From Hymenobacter sp. YC55 (GTDB lineage Bacteria; Bacteroidota; Bacteroidia; Cytophagales; Hymenobacteraceae): a DNA stretch of 64,000 nt. Below the pieces are notes generated by a model. It was not told the DNA's origin, ran no database searches, and saw nothing but the letters and a program-made list of their open reading frames with translations. Every line of letters begins with the position of its first letter. Position 1 is the stretch's first letter. The stretch spans positions 1 to 64,000 of the forward strand of contig NZ_JARNTX010000007.1 of assembly GCF_029433095.1 (NCBI RefSeq). The letters run 5' to 3'. Shown here piece after piece: positions 1 to 8,257 of the stretch. A program made the position numbers and the translations under genes.

Positions 1-478
1 TCCACCGCTCCCGCACACCCGGCAAATGGCTCGGTTGCTTGCCCGCCGACAGGTGCTTGCCCTCGGGGCGTTGCGGCTGACAGTTGTGGAGCACCTCCTG
101 AATGGTGCCTTGGTTGGTGAAGCCCAGCACGAAATCGAAGTACTGCACCGCATCATCCGGATAGCACCGGGCGTGCGGACCACCGAGCACCGTTACGGCG
201 CCTTGACTGCGGAAGTAATTACTGAGTGCGTAGGCCAGCAACGCCGATTCGGTGAAGGCACTAATGAACACCAAATCAACGCCTTTGGGCAGCTCTTTCC
301 GCAAATCTTCCAGGCCCGTGTAGCAAATCAGCTTCACGTCGTGCCCTTCCTCTTCGCACCAAGTAGCCACTACTTGGGGCATAATGCTGGCTAGATTAGC
401 GTGCATGGCGCGGGCCCACAACGTGGTGGTAGGCCCTTTGCACACTAAGTCGATAACCCCAATTGTAAGCTTTGTCAT
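1..478 (-). CDS. B12-binding radical SAM protein, N-terminal part (runs off left edge)
   Basis: The minus strand is open from an ATG at 478 to the window edge, giving 159 residues without a stop. The translation begins MTKLTIGVIDLV and contains a Rossmann-like cobalamin-binding domain pattern, with VDLVFISAFTESALLAYALS followed by VLGGPHARCYPDDAV, which matches the GGPHA signature of B12-binding radical SAM enzymes. The radical SAM CxxxCxxC part would lie beyond the left edge and is not visible, so the class is inferred from the N-terminal domain only. The substrate cannot be told. No gene lies immediately upstream on the same strand; the next minus-strand gene ends at 613. Confidence 0.72.
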   Translation of the reverse strand, partial: MTKLTIGVIDLVCKGPTTTLWARAMHANLASIMPQVVATWCEEEGHDVKLICYTGLEDLRKELPKGVDLVFISAFTESALLAYALSNYFRSQGAVTVLGGPHARCYPDDAVQYFDFVLGFTNQGTIQEVLHNCQPQRPEGKHLSAGKQPSHLPGVRERW

Positions 479-612
479 AAAAGTAGTAGCAGATTAGTTT
501 CCTGACCAGACATACCCGCTGCTCTTTGGCAGAAGCGACCTTCGCCTTAACCTGGGCTTGAACGGTGGCTCCGCCAGCAACCGTCGGAGCAGGGTGGGGC
601 GCCAAAGGGAGC

Positions 613-801
613 TCAAGGAGTTGCTTTCAGGGCGTAGTAGACTTCCAACCAGCTTAACTCCCCAGCCACGTAGCGGGCATAGAGCGGCTGGGCCACGGCA
701 TTTGTTGGCAAGCCGGGAACAACGGCCTGCATTTGCTGCAACACCCACGCCCGCTGCGCGGGGGTTTGGGCATAGGGGCCGAAGCGAGCATCAGAGGCCA
801 T
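613..801 (-). CDS. small VbhA-antitoxin-like protein (62 aa)
   Basis: A 62-residue protein with ATG at 801. Its central motif FGPYAQTPAQRAWVLQQMQA recurs almost unchanged in the small gene at 10092, so it is a real family. The C-terminal pattern PLYARYVAGELSWLEVYYAL, a helix ending in a short tail after a G-E, resembles the antitoxin_VbhA fold, in which an AAxxLxxxYxxGEI segment precedes the inhibitory helix. No Fic toxin is visible nearby, so an antitoxin role is not shown. It lies downstream of a decayed histidine kinase and receiver on the same strand, in the same order as at 8258-10259. Confidence 0.6.
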   Translation of the reverse strand: MASDARFGPYAQTPAQRAWVLQQMQAVVPGLPTNAVAQPLYARYVAGELSWLEVYYALKATP

Positions 802-905
802 ATGAACATAGCGGAAGGAAGCGCCGGGATACGCTAACCCAAAGGTGAGCGCAGGAAAGCCGCAACGTGCTGCGGATGATACGGGAAAGCCCTTGCGGAG
901 AATAC

Positions 906-1397
906 CTAATTTCTGTTAACACTCTTCCTCATGCCACCACTGGGCCGGGCGGTTGCCCTGGGCCAGCAGAAAATCAATGACCGGGCGCAAGTGGTCGGTG
1001 CGCGGGGTGTGGGCGGGGCCATACTAGCCAAACTACGGTTGAAGCGTAATGGGATGGGGTGCCGGAAAGAAGCGCAGCGACGCTCTATCTCGGCGATGCT
1101 GAGCGTTGGTAGCGCCAACACGAAAACGGGCGCTTGGCGCTGCGCCCAGGGTAACTGCCGGTACGCTTCCAAAAAAGCCCACCCATCTAGTACCGGCATC
1201 CGCAGGTCCAGCAGAATCAGCGTTGGGGACGGATGCTGGGCCTCTCCCTTGTGGGAGGTCAGATAATCCAGCGCCTGCCGACCGTTCGTAACCACCACTA
1301 GCTGCTGAGCCACTGCTAAGCGCCCTGGTAGACGTTGGTGGAGAAAGTTGGTCGTTTTATTATCGTCCACCAACAGGATACAAGAAAGCACGCGCAC
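906..1397 (-). pseudogene. CheY-like response regulator, frameshifted at the 3' end
   Basis: Reading from a GTG near 1397, the protein starts VRVLSCILLVDDNKTTNF, with the acidic pocket, and continues to LILLDLRMPVLDG with the phospho-acceptor Asp. The receiver fold then breaks down: the frame continues as low-quality sequence to 906, while another frame carries HLRPVIDFLLAQGN and a plausible C-terminus ending at 916. The segment joining the two frames has in-frame TAG codons. The conserved Lys of receivers is not seen. It therefore looks like a single-domain response regulator that has lost its last third. It lies 14 bp downstream of a truncated kinase fragment, as expected for a former HK-RR pair. 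Confidence 0.6.
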
Positions 1398-1411
1398 GAT
1401 GCGGGGAAAGC

Positions 1412-1585
1412 TTATGGGTTGGGGTGCAGCGGGTGGTAGAGCAGGTGGGCAGCGGCTTCGAGCAAGGGCAGATCCGTGGTGCGCTCCTGCACCCGCCCTT
1501 CCAGCGCCTGGTTGAGCTGCTCGACCTGCCGGCGGGCGAGCACTTGGTCGGTCACGTCGTAGGATAACTCTTTCCTGGCATCCAT
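1412..1585 (-). pseudogene. fragment of a PAS histidine kinase (linker helix only)
   Basis: A 57-codon open frame from ATG 1585 to TAA 1412. It contains YDVTDQVLARRQVEQLNQAL followed by a coiled-coil-like continuation. This nearly matches residues 297-320 of the intact kinase at 8258-9907 (EVTDQVRARRQVEQLNQELE), the PAS-to-HisKA linker. Everything before the linker (PAS) and after it (H-box, ATPase) is missing, and the frame ends in unrelated sequence. It is a remnant of a paralogous kinase, directly upstream of the damaged response regulator. Confidence 0.6.
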
Positions 1586-1653
1586 TCTCCCGAGGCGCCG
1601 TACGCTCTGCTAAGAGGTATAAGAAGTAGATTGGAAGACGACACGACGAACTC

Positions 1654-2508
1654 ATGCGCCACCTAGCGGGTATACTCTTAGTGGATGACGACACAACCAG
1701 CACTTTTCTCAGTGCGCGGTTGCTGCGCCACCTCGCGCTGACTGACCACCTGCTCGTGGCCGAAAACGGCGCCGAAGGCTGGCAGTTGCTGCAAGACGTA
1801 CTGGCCCCGCCGGCTCCAGCGGATCAGGGCCTTTGGTTGGTGCTGCTGGACGTGAACATGCCGGTCTTCGATGGCTTTGCCTTTTTGGAAGCCTACCAGC
1901 ACTTGCCTGCCGTCCAGCAGCAGCGGGTGGCTGTGGTTATGCTTACCACGAGCCTGCACGGAGCCGACCTGGAACGCCTGCAGGACTTGCCTATCGCGGG
2001 TATCGTCTCCAAGCCCCTGACCGAAGAGAAAGTACGCACCCTGCTGCGGGAAAATTTGCCGACGTCGCTGCGGGCGGGCAGCGAGTTACCGGACCGCGTC
2101 TTTCAATTGGTGTACCGCAGCCAAGCCACCAGGCCCCTGCCGGAAGCTGAGTTATTAAGTTTGCTCAGCCATGCCCGGCAAGCCAACGCAGCCGTGCAGG
2201 TTACGGGGATACTCGTGTACTGGAAAGGGTGCTTCGTTCAAGTACTCGAGGGTGCGGAAGCCGACGTGCGGGCGCTATATGCCCGGATTCAACAAGATCC
2301 GCGCCACTCGCAGGTCGTCACCGTCAGCGAAGCCCGCGCGCGTCCCCGCCACTTTGCCCAGTGGCGCATGGCGTTAGGCCGCGACACGGCGCCGGCCGTT
2401 ATCGGCTTATTTGAGCTGGCGCTGAACCCGCCAGTGGTGGGCGGGGTCCTGCTGCTCGAAGTGGTATTGCAGGACGTAGGTGGGGCGCTGGAAAGGTCGT
2501 ATAGCTAA
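1654..2508 (+). CDS. response regulator with C-terminal BLUF blue-light sensor domain
   Basis: A 284-aa two-domain protein. Residues 5-135 form a CheY-like receiver: acidic cluster DDD at 11-13, phospho-acceptor D66 in LLDVNMP, T98, and K120 in IVSKPL. Residues 149-245 form a BLUF domain that binds FAD. The flavin-site residues known from AppA and PixD are all present: Y154 (LVYRSQA), N178 (QANAAVQVTG), Q196 (FVQVLEG), W237 and M239 (FAQWRMALG). The last 35 residues are a hydrophobic, probably helical cap. The fusion suggests that phosphorelay input and blue light are combined in one soluble protein. It is transcribed divergently from the decayed HK-RR pair and has no intact kinase beside it. 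The partner and output are unknown. Confidence 0.9.
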   Translation: MRHLAGILLVDDDTTSTFLSARLLRHLALTDHLLVAENGAEGWQLLQDVLAPPAPADQGLWLVLLDVNMPVFDGFAFLEAYQHLPAVQQQRVAVVMLTTSLHGADLERLQDLPIAGIVSKPLTEEKVRTLLRENLPTSLRAGSELPDRVFQLVYRSQATRPLPEAELLSLLSHARQANAAVQVTGILVYWKGCFVQVLEGAEADVRALYARIQQDPRHSQVVTVSEARARPRHFAQWRMALGRDTAPAVIGLFELALNPPVVGGVLLLEVVLQDVGGALERSYS

Positions 2509-2560
2509 TCCCTACAGTTTCCACTGACCTAGTAATGAGTCGGATAGGCGTTCACGCGGC

Positions 2561-2581
2561 GCCCACGGCGTTGCCGTGGGC
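2561..2581 (+). terminator. 9-bp perfect hairpin after the BLUF gene
   Basis: GCCCACGGC and GCCGTGGGC form a perfect 9-bp stem around a GTT loop, 52 bp after the stop of the receiver-BLUF gene. No T-tract follows, so it may be a weak or factor-assisted terminator, or only a stable hairpin. The rest of the gap to 2845 shows no convincing gene. Confidence 0.4.
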
Positions 2582-2845
2582 GTAAATGAGCGGAAGTTGT
2601 GTTGCCATCAGTGTCAACAAGTACCGTGGGCATACAGGCCAGCAAGCAAAACGTGGGGTGGTGCACGAGCAAAATGACTCCGCAGGGGGCGGGCTCAATG
2701 ACGGATCAGAAGAGAAAGAAGAAAGAACTTCCCAAATGCCCTGCCCACTGGCATTCGGCCACCACTACCAAGCAAAAGCGAGGCGCCGTCCTTACGGCGG
2801 GCAAGTACCCGAAGTAACCCACGCGGCCGAGTTCATTAACGCCTT

Positions 2846-3484
2846 TTACAGCGACTGCTTGCTGGCCTGTAGTAGCTCGAGCAGGAGTTCGCGGGCCTTA
2901 AATAGTTGGGCCTTGACCGTGCCGATCGGGAGGTGGAGTTCGGTGGCCACTTCCTCGTAGCTGAGCTCATCGAAATAGCGCAAGCGAACCAGCCGGGCGT
3001 ACTTCGCCGGTAGCTGGTCCACGACTTGCCGCGCCGCCTGCGCCCGCTGCTGGCGGATCATCGCTTCCTGGGGAGTGGGATCGGGGCAGGACACGTTCCA
3101 GCCCACTTCCGCGTCGTCGCTGGCCGACGACAGCGCCGCGAGCGAGAGCGTCTTAAGCCGCTTGCGGCGCAGCGAATCGATGCTGGCGTTGGTAGCAATG
3201 CGGAACAGCCAGGTGCTAAAGGCAAATTCGGGCCGAAAGCGCGGCAAATTCCGAAACGCTTTGGCAAAGGTCTCGCTGGTCAGATCGTCGGCATCGTCGG
3301 CCTGGCGCACCATCTTGAAGATCGTATAGTACACCGGCTTGCGGTAACGCTGCACGAGTTCTTCGTAGGCGTTGGCGTGCCCCTGTAAGGCGGCTTCGAC
3401 CAGCGTTAAGTCACGGAGGGCACGCGCCGACCAGATTTTGTCGGTTTCCACCGGGGTAGTCTCAGCAGTAGTATTAGCAGGCAT
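2846..3484 (-). CDS. ECF-family RNA polymerase sigma factor
   Basis: A 212-aa protein if started at the ATG at 3484 (MPANTTAETTPVETDKIWSA); a 29-residue longer frame upstream looks non-coding. Sigma region 2 is clear: YEELVQRYRKPVYYTIFKMV, then DADDLTSETFAKAFRNL and FSTWLFRIATNASIDSLRRK. Region 4 follows with LRYFDELSYEEVATELHLPI and GTVKAQLFKARELL as the -35-binding helix-turn-helix. Together these define a group 4 (ECF) sigma factor that directs RNA polymerase to a specific promoter set. No anti-sigma gene is adjacent on either side, which is unusual for ECF sigmas, so regulation may be transcriptional or by an unlinked partner. Confidence 0.9.
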   Translation of the reverse strand: MPANTTAETTPVETDKIWSARALRDLTLVEAALQGHANAYEELVQRYRKPVYYTIFKMVRQADDADDLTSETFAKAFRNLPRFRPEFAFSTWLFRIATNASIDSLRRKRLKTLSLAALSSASDDAEVGWNVSCPDPTPQEAMIRQQRAQAARQVVDQLPAKYARLVRLRYFDELSYEEVATELHLPIGTVKAQLFKARELLLELLQASKQSL

Positions 3485-4124
3485 AGGCACAACAACGACG
3501 GACGGGAATGATGATTGACGACAGACGACAGACTCCCTCCCTAAGGTTAATAATGAGACAGGGGCGGGCACCGACCGCTCCGCCTAAAGCAATTCTAACC
3601 GGTAATCGGGTCAGAGTCTCGGGGAGGAAGCGTACGTGATATAATACAATTCGGTTATTTTATTGAATGGTAACATCACTTTGGTCGGCGTCGCTGATCA
3701 TTAAGCAGGTGAAGAGCCGGGCTTAGACGCCGTAAGGCAGCGAAATCTTCCCCGAGTGGGTTGTATAGGGTTAGCGCAACGCAGACCGAGCGGGGGCTAT
3801 GTGGTCCATTCCGTTTAAACTCTTTGGTTGATGCCACTTATTTGCTCGTTGGCTGGCTTGCTTCAGGCGCTGCGCACGATTTATTTTTTAATAGCTCGGT
3901 GTGCTGGCGGTTGCTGACTTCACCCAATGCGAGAAATGGTGTTGGGTTAGCGCAGTGTTGGGCTGTTTTATGCGGCAATTATAATCGGCCGCCCGTTGAC
4001 AAGAGCCCCCGCGCTTAGGCAGACTGCTCCTGCTCGTTAAAGCCCAGTAGTCTTTTAGCTTGTTGCCCCTCAACCTCGCCTGGGCGAGTCCCGTACGTGA
4101 CACGATGCCCAGTAGTATGCTGTT
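3485..4124. other. 640 bp without a recognisable gene
   Basis: This is the upstream region of the sigma gene, with an AT-richer patch around 3635-3680 that could hold its promoter. Short frames on both strands lack codon bias or known motifs. No repeat or RNA gene was recognised. Confidence 0.4.
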
Positions 4125-4376
4125 ATGACGACCTCCCAGTGGGTGCTTGACGCCCTTCCCTTGCTGGAACAAATCCGTATCTTGGTTAAGGAAGGCCTTT
4201 TTTTAGGGACGCGCGCCGCCCAGGACGGAGGCATCAACCTATATCACTTGCCCCAGGGCTACTTTGCCGAAGTGCATTATAATCCGATGGTGTACGCGGT
4301 CACCACCTTCACCGGAACCCTGGGCCTGCAGGCCTACGTCGAGGCCATTTGCTTACCGGAATTGCCGAGCCGCTAA
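4125..4376 (+). CDS. small hypothetical protein (83 aa)
   Basis: An 83-aa acidic protein starting MTTSQWVLDALPLLEQIR. No domain is recognised. That it is real is supported by a damaged paralog 130 bp downstream (4506-4768), which shares the order of a leucine-rich N-terminal helix, an LYxL segment, an aromatic E-[VL]-HY motif (AEVHYNP here, CELHYDS there) and a C-terminal LxxYVxxIxLPEL (LQAYVEAICLPELPS here, LEGYVDWIRLPELRN there). The conserved hydrophobic and aromatic pattern suggests a small single-domain alpha/beta protein. Function unknown. Confidence 0.6.
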   Translation: MTTSQWVLDALPLLEQIRILVKEGLFLGTRAAQDGGINLYHLPQGYFAEVHYNPMVYAVTTFTGTLGLQAYVEAICLPELPSR

Positions 4377-4505
4377 GCAGCCACCAGAGTGCCTCTTATC
4401 CCCATCGCTGAGTAGCTTCGGCACGAATGGCGCGGCCCGCTGCGAACTTTTCCTATGAGTACCTGCCCCTTGCCGCGTGCCTGCCGCTGTCAACTTCTGA
4501 ACGTA

Positions 4506-4768
4506 ATGGTCAGTTTTTACTTCTTGTTTGACGAGCTGCCCCTCGAGCTGCAATTACCCCTGATGTGGGCGCACGGCAGGTTCTGGCCGCCTGCCTAGTC
4601 GTGCACCAGATCCGTACACTTTATTATCTCCACCACTTCTTCTGCGAATTGCACTACGATTCCCCGGGTAAGTAGAAACTCGCATTCCGCTGCTAGCCGA
4701 CCACGCGCGGTTTGGAGGGCTATGTCGATTGGATACGGTTGCCGGAGTTGCGCAACTTGCTGCCATAG
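4506..4768 (+). pseudogene. frameshifted paralog of the 4125-4376 gene
   Basis: Frame 1 from ATG 4506 reads MVSFYFLFDELPLELQLPLM and then hits TAG at 4596. From about 4585 a second frame continues with LAACLVVHQIRTLYYLHHFF, CELHYDS and finally LEGYVDWIRLPELRN, ending at TAG 4766-4768. That second frame has two further in-frame stops, around 4673-4703. The pieces align in order with the intact neighbour, so this is one ancestral gene broken by a frameshift and nonsense changes. A tandem duplication followed by decay is the simplest history. Confidence 0.65.
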
Positions 4769-4972
4769 CGCGATGCGGTACGCGAGTGTTAAGTAGAGGC
4801 GCGCCGCGGGTGCATAATTAATCGGTGCAGGACGCCACTTTCCGAGTTGATCGGCCGCCCTAACGAAAACGGCCCGGTGACGCGACTCGTTTCCGAGGGG
4901 CTTATTGACCGCTAGCCTATGATTGGGCCAGTCCATCGGTTATTAGTACCCATCTGAGGGGCCTGGGCCTGA

Positions 4973-5389
4973 CTACAGCATTTGCCGAAGCCAAGTGCCA
5001 GCGGCTAGCTCGTCTTCGAAAATATGATAGGTGACGTCGCCTTCGTGGGCATCATTCAGCACTAGGTGCACGGAGAGCCGCGCGTAAACGTCGCGGGGCA
5101 GCAGCACGGCGACCAGTTTCTCGTAGTGCCCGCCGGGGCCCCCTTGGCGCCACCGCTCCCGGATAAAGGTCTGCTCTTGCTCGGTGAAGGGCGCGAGAGC
5201 CCGCTGATCGGAGAGCACCTTGTGCCAGCCCCGGCGGCGCAGCAGGTGGCTTAAGTGGGTGAGCAAGGCTTGAAAATCAAGCAGCTCGCGCTTGCCAGGC
5301 TTGTAGCGCACGACGGCGTAGCCCAGCGCGTGCTCGCCTAACTGACCCGCGGCATTTTCAAAATAAATGCTATGCGTAACAAGCGGCAT
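4973..5389 (-). CDS. STAS-like short signalling protein, MPL family (138 aa)
   Basis: Started at ATG 5389 (MPLVTHSIYFENAAGQLGEH) because the close paralog at 19748-20164 starts with the same MPL and has exactly the same length. Shared blocks are HYKPGKR/RYKPGKR, THLLRRRGWHKV, SDQRALAPFT, NDAHEGDVTY and the terminal WLRQM. The pattern of a central strand-helix-strand, then a short D-x-R turn and an A-x-x-W-L helix near the end, resembles the STAS/SpoIIAA-like families common in Hymenobacter, but no active-site Ser is obvious. Function unknown; a role in protein-protein signalling is inferred from fold class only. Confidence 0.65.
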   Translation of the reverse strand: MPLVTHSIYFENAAGQLGEHALGYAVVRYKPGKRELLDFQALLTHLSHLLRRRGWHKVLSDQRALAPFTEQEQTFIRERWRQGGPGGHYEKLVAVLLPRDVYARLSVHLVLNDAHEGDVTYHIFEDELAAGTWLRQML

Positions 5390-6775
5390 AGAAAAGCAAA
5401 TAAAGGGAGGAGCCCTGGACGCTAACCAAGAGGTAAACGGCAAGCCCTGGCAACAGGCAATAAACAGGCGAGTAGGGACCGACAAAGGTAAAAAACATTG
5501 GAGGTCACTGCAAAAGCAATCCGCAAGCTACCGCATGTCAACTAGTTATGCTTCGGATAATCTAGGCGCCAACTGCTGCGCATTAAACAAGCTAAGCTAG
5601 TATCAACTGGGCCTGAGCTAGGCAGGAAGTAAATGCTCGTAAAGCAGGCTAGCGGCCGCCTCAGGCAAGGACAGATTCATGGCCAGCGCTTGGCACAAGT
5701 TCTGGTCGTTGTGGCACAGGGTGCCGTATGTACTAACTGCCTTATTGATGCCCTTGTACTTTCGGCAGCTGAGCGTACCCTATTGATTTTGCGTTGGCCA
5801 GCTGTAGGAGCAACTGCTGAAATGTGGTGTGGCTACCCTAGTGGCCCGATTCCTCATGCACCTGTTTTTGCGAGACGAGGTCGTCGACACCTTCTACTGC
5901 CCAACGAAAAATAGGCTATTGGTTCCCTGGCTTATTGCTCTTCGTTGTTTGTAGAAAAGCGGTCTAGTGACTTGTCGCTACCCTATTCAAGTAGGAAAAC
6001 AATCAGTTAAGCTCCGCCGTTAAGCCTAAAAAATAGCTGAACAGTAATGTATAAGAGCTACCCCTTTCATTCCTTTTACCGAGGCATTGGGGTCAACGAC
6101 GTTTATCATTCGCACCCCACGTGCCAGATTGCGCATAGCATCCCGTGGGAGTTGCGCTTCGTAGGCAATCCGCGCGGGTGGCCGGAATGCTCCTGTTGCG
6201 CCGTGCACCATGCGCATCGGCCGAGGCCTCGCCCGGCACACACGCGTCGCGTTGATTCACCACTTGATGTAACGTGAACTGCCCCACAAAGAAGTGATCA
6301 AGTAACTGCCGTTTTGCTCGACTCGACGCAATGACCGTGTCGTGCGTGAAAGCAAGGAAAGCTTCCCCGTGCGGCGGTCTCTCACAGCAGTCAGCAAGAA
6401 GAATGAGTCATTGGGCCGGGGGCGTACCTCCGGAATTTCTCTCAGGGCGGAAACGTATCGAGCGATCCTGACAGATGCCATGTTGTTACTAGTGCAGGAA
6501 CTAACCAAGGAAAGGCAGAACCATTACTATCATGCCGGGAAGGGCTGAACTAGGCGCTTCTGCTGCCGACAACCAGCAGGGACTGCTCTTTCTTGCTCGT
6601 CTTTTTATTCGAAGGTGGCTGTTGCAGAATGCACTATCCTGTTTGTTGTTCTGCTTTACTTGACCCTGCTTCGCCTTATTAAGCGCCACCTTTACTACTC
6701 GATTAGGGGCAGGCTTGTGCACACAAGTTTAGCCAAGACGGGGCTTTCTCCGCACTTTAACCCGCGGGGCGTCCG
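5390..6775. other. 1.39 kb gene-poor stretch, possibly a decayed region
   Basis: No intact gene is convincing. Between about 5695 and 6026 one plus-strand frame reads in protein-like fashion (WHRVPYVLTALLMPLYFRQL, then ATLVARFLMHLFLRDEVVDT) but is cut by several stops, as in an old pseudogene. A transposon-end-like sequence is at 6610-6629 (listed separately). The rest shows nothing recognisable. Confidence 0.4.
6610..6629 (-). mobile_element. solo Tn3-like terminal inverted repeat remnant
   Basis: Read on the minus strand, this 20-mer is TTCTGCAACAGCCACCTTCG. It matches the two transposon-end-like sequences at 29771-29808 and 29922-29959 over TTCTGCAACAGCCAC and the following TTCG. No transposase is nearby, so it is an orphan end left by an ancient insertion or deletion. 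Confidence 0.4.
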
Positions 6776-7990
6776 TTAGGTAAGGTCGATATAGAACGTG
6801 GTACCCTCGTTCTCTTTGCTTTCCAGCCAGATTTTACCCTGGTGCAGCTCCACAATCTGCTTGGTGATGAACAGGCCCAGGCCCGTGGTGGTGTCCCCAT
6901 ACAGGCCGGGCCGCGCGGCCGTGGTGAACTTGTCGAACACATGGGGCTGCAGCGCTGCCGGGATGCCCAGCCCCGTGTCGCGCACCACCAGGCGAATGCG
7001 GCCTTTCAATTGGCGTAGGGCCACGCGAATCGTGCCCCCGGCCGGCGTAAAGTTGAGCGCATTGGTGAGCAGGTTATCGAGAATGCGGCCAAACTTTTCG
7101 GCGTGGATGGCCGCGTGAACCGGGGTCTTGGGCAGTTCCAGGCGCAGGTGGATGTTTTTTTCCCGCGCCGCCAGCCGGAGCACGGCCACCCGCTTGTCGA
7201 GGAAGGCGCCCAGGTTGGTGCGATGTTTTTGCAAGCGCGTGGCTTCCAACTGGCCCAGAAACAGCACGTCGCGCAGCAGGGCGTTGGCCGTGCCGCAGGA
7301 TTGTTCGGCTAGAGCCAGCAACTGCTCGACCTCCTGCCGCTCCGTGGCCGAGTCCATCCGGCGCACCCCGGCATTCTGCCGCAGCAAGGTGATGATCATT
7401 TGGACGTGGGCAATGGGATTTTTTAGATCGTGGGCCGCCAGGTGCAGCATGGTTTCCTGCGTGTCGTAGAGGCGCTGGTTGGCCAGCTCCAGCTGCTTGC
7501 GTGCCGTGATGTCTTCGAGCGTGGTGTAGCCCAGTTCACCCTCCTCGTCGGGGAAGAGCACCGACGTCACCCGGCACCAGAACGAAGACTTGTCAGGGCG
7601 AATGAGGCAGGTTTCCAGCGCAAAGTGCGGTTTCTTGTGCGCCCAGAGCTGCTGTTGCAGCCGCTGCCAGTCCGCCACAAAGTCCGGGTGAGCAAACTCG
7701 ATGATTCGGCGCCCCACCACCTGCTGCGGTTTTTTCAGGCCCAGCATCGTGGCCAGCGCTTGGTTGGCCTGCCGAATGCGCAGGTCGGGATCGATGATTT
7801 TCTGGCCCAGCGGCGAGTTCTCAAACACGCTGCGGAACCGTTCCTGGCTGCGCTGGTACCGGTCGTCCGCCACTTTTTGCTCGCGGGCCACCCCTTTCTG
7901 TTGCTGCAAGCGGGTGTTTTTTTTCTGCAGGGACTGGACCTGCTTCTGTTCGGAGCCAGCAGAAGCCGGGGTTGACGAGGGGGAAGCCAT
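6776..7990 (-). CDS. PAS-domain sensor histidine kinase
   Basis: A 404-aa cytoplasmic kinase without membrane segments. Residues 1-50 are a charged coiled coil (EQKQVQSLQKKNTRLQQQKG). A PAS domain lies at about 50-165 and ends in the usual YTTLEDITARKQLE. The HisKA domain carries the phospho-acceptor H187 in LHLAAHDLKNPIAHVQM. The HATPase domain shows the N box DNLLTNALNFTP, G1 RDTGLGIP, the F box FDKFTTAARPG and G2 TTGLGLFI. The start MASPSSTPASAG gives the complete coiled coil. It stands alone, with no response regulator next to it, so it is an orphan kinase. The PAS ligand is unknown. Confidence 0.9.
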   Translation of the reverse strand: MASPSSTPASAGSEQKQVQSLQKKNTRLQQQKGVAREQKVADDRYQRSQERFRSVFENSPLGQKIIDPDLRIRQANQALATMLGLKKPQQVVGRRIIEFAHPDFVADWQRLQQQLWAHKKPHFALETCLIRPDKSSFWCRVTSVLFPDEEGELGYTTLEDITARKQLELANQRLYDTQETMLHLAAHDLKNPIAHVQMIITLLRQNAGVRRMDSATERQEVEQLLALAEQSCGTANALLRDVLFLGQLEATRLQKHRTNLGAFLDKRVAVLRLAAREKNIHLRLELPKTPVHAAIHAEKFGRILDNLLTNALNFTPAGGTIRVALRQLKGRIRLVVRDTGLGIPAALQPHVFDKFTTAARPGLYGDTTTGLGLFITKQIVELHQGKIWLESKENEGTTFYIDLT

Positions 7991-8257
7991 TAAAGAAACG
8001 GAATAACGAAGGGAAAGAGCCTGCCACGAGGAAAGCAGCGCGTAGGATCAAGTATACGCGAAACGCAGTGCCTTCGCTAGCGGGAGGTCAACGAGGGCGA
8101 ATTAGGTCAAGCAAGGGTACTACCCCGTTCTGCTGGGCGGGGTTCCGAACGATGAGACCCACCGCGAAGAACTTCCGCCTTCAACAACCCCACCCCGTCC
8201 GGCCCGTTTCCTACTTAGTTGCCTGCCACCAGTTGCCTGCTGCCGTCCCGTTTGTCC

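Noticed and set aside
26..394. 122-codon plus-strand frame at the left edge
   Set aside because: It lies opposite the partial B12-binding radical SAM gene, whose translation carries a clear family motif; this frame has none.
2586..2960. Plus-strand frame after the BLUF gene
   Set aside because: It overlaps the 3' end of the sigma gene, has a low-complexity composition and shows no conserved motif.
6047..6548. Several frames of 60-85 codons in the 5.4-6.8 kb gap
   Set aside because: All are short and mutually overlapping on both strands, and none has a family motif or a plausible start context.
7430..7975. 181-codon plus-strand frame inside the PAS kinase
   Set aside because: A complete kinase with all catalytic boxes is encoded on the other strand; the long opposite frame is a GC-skew artefact.
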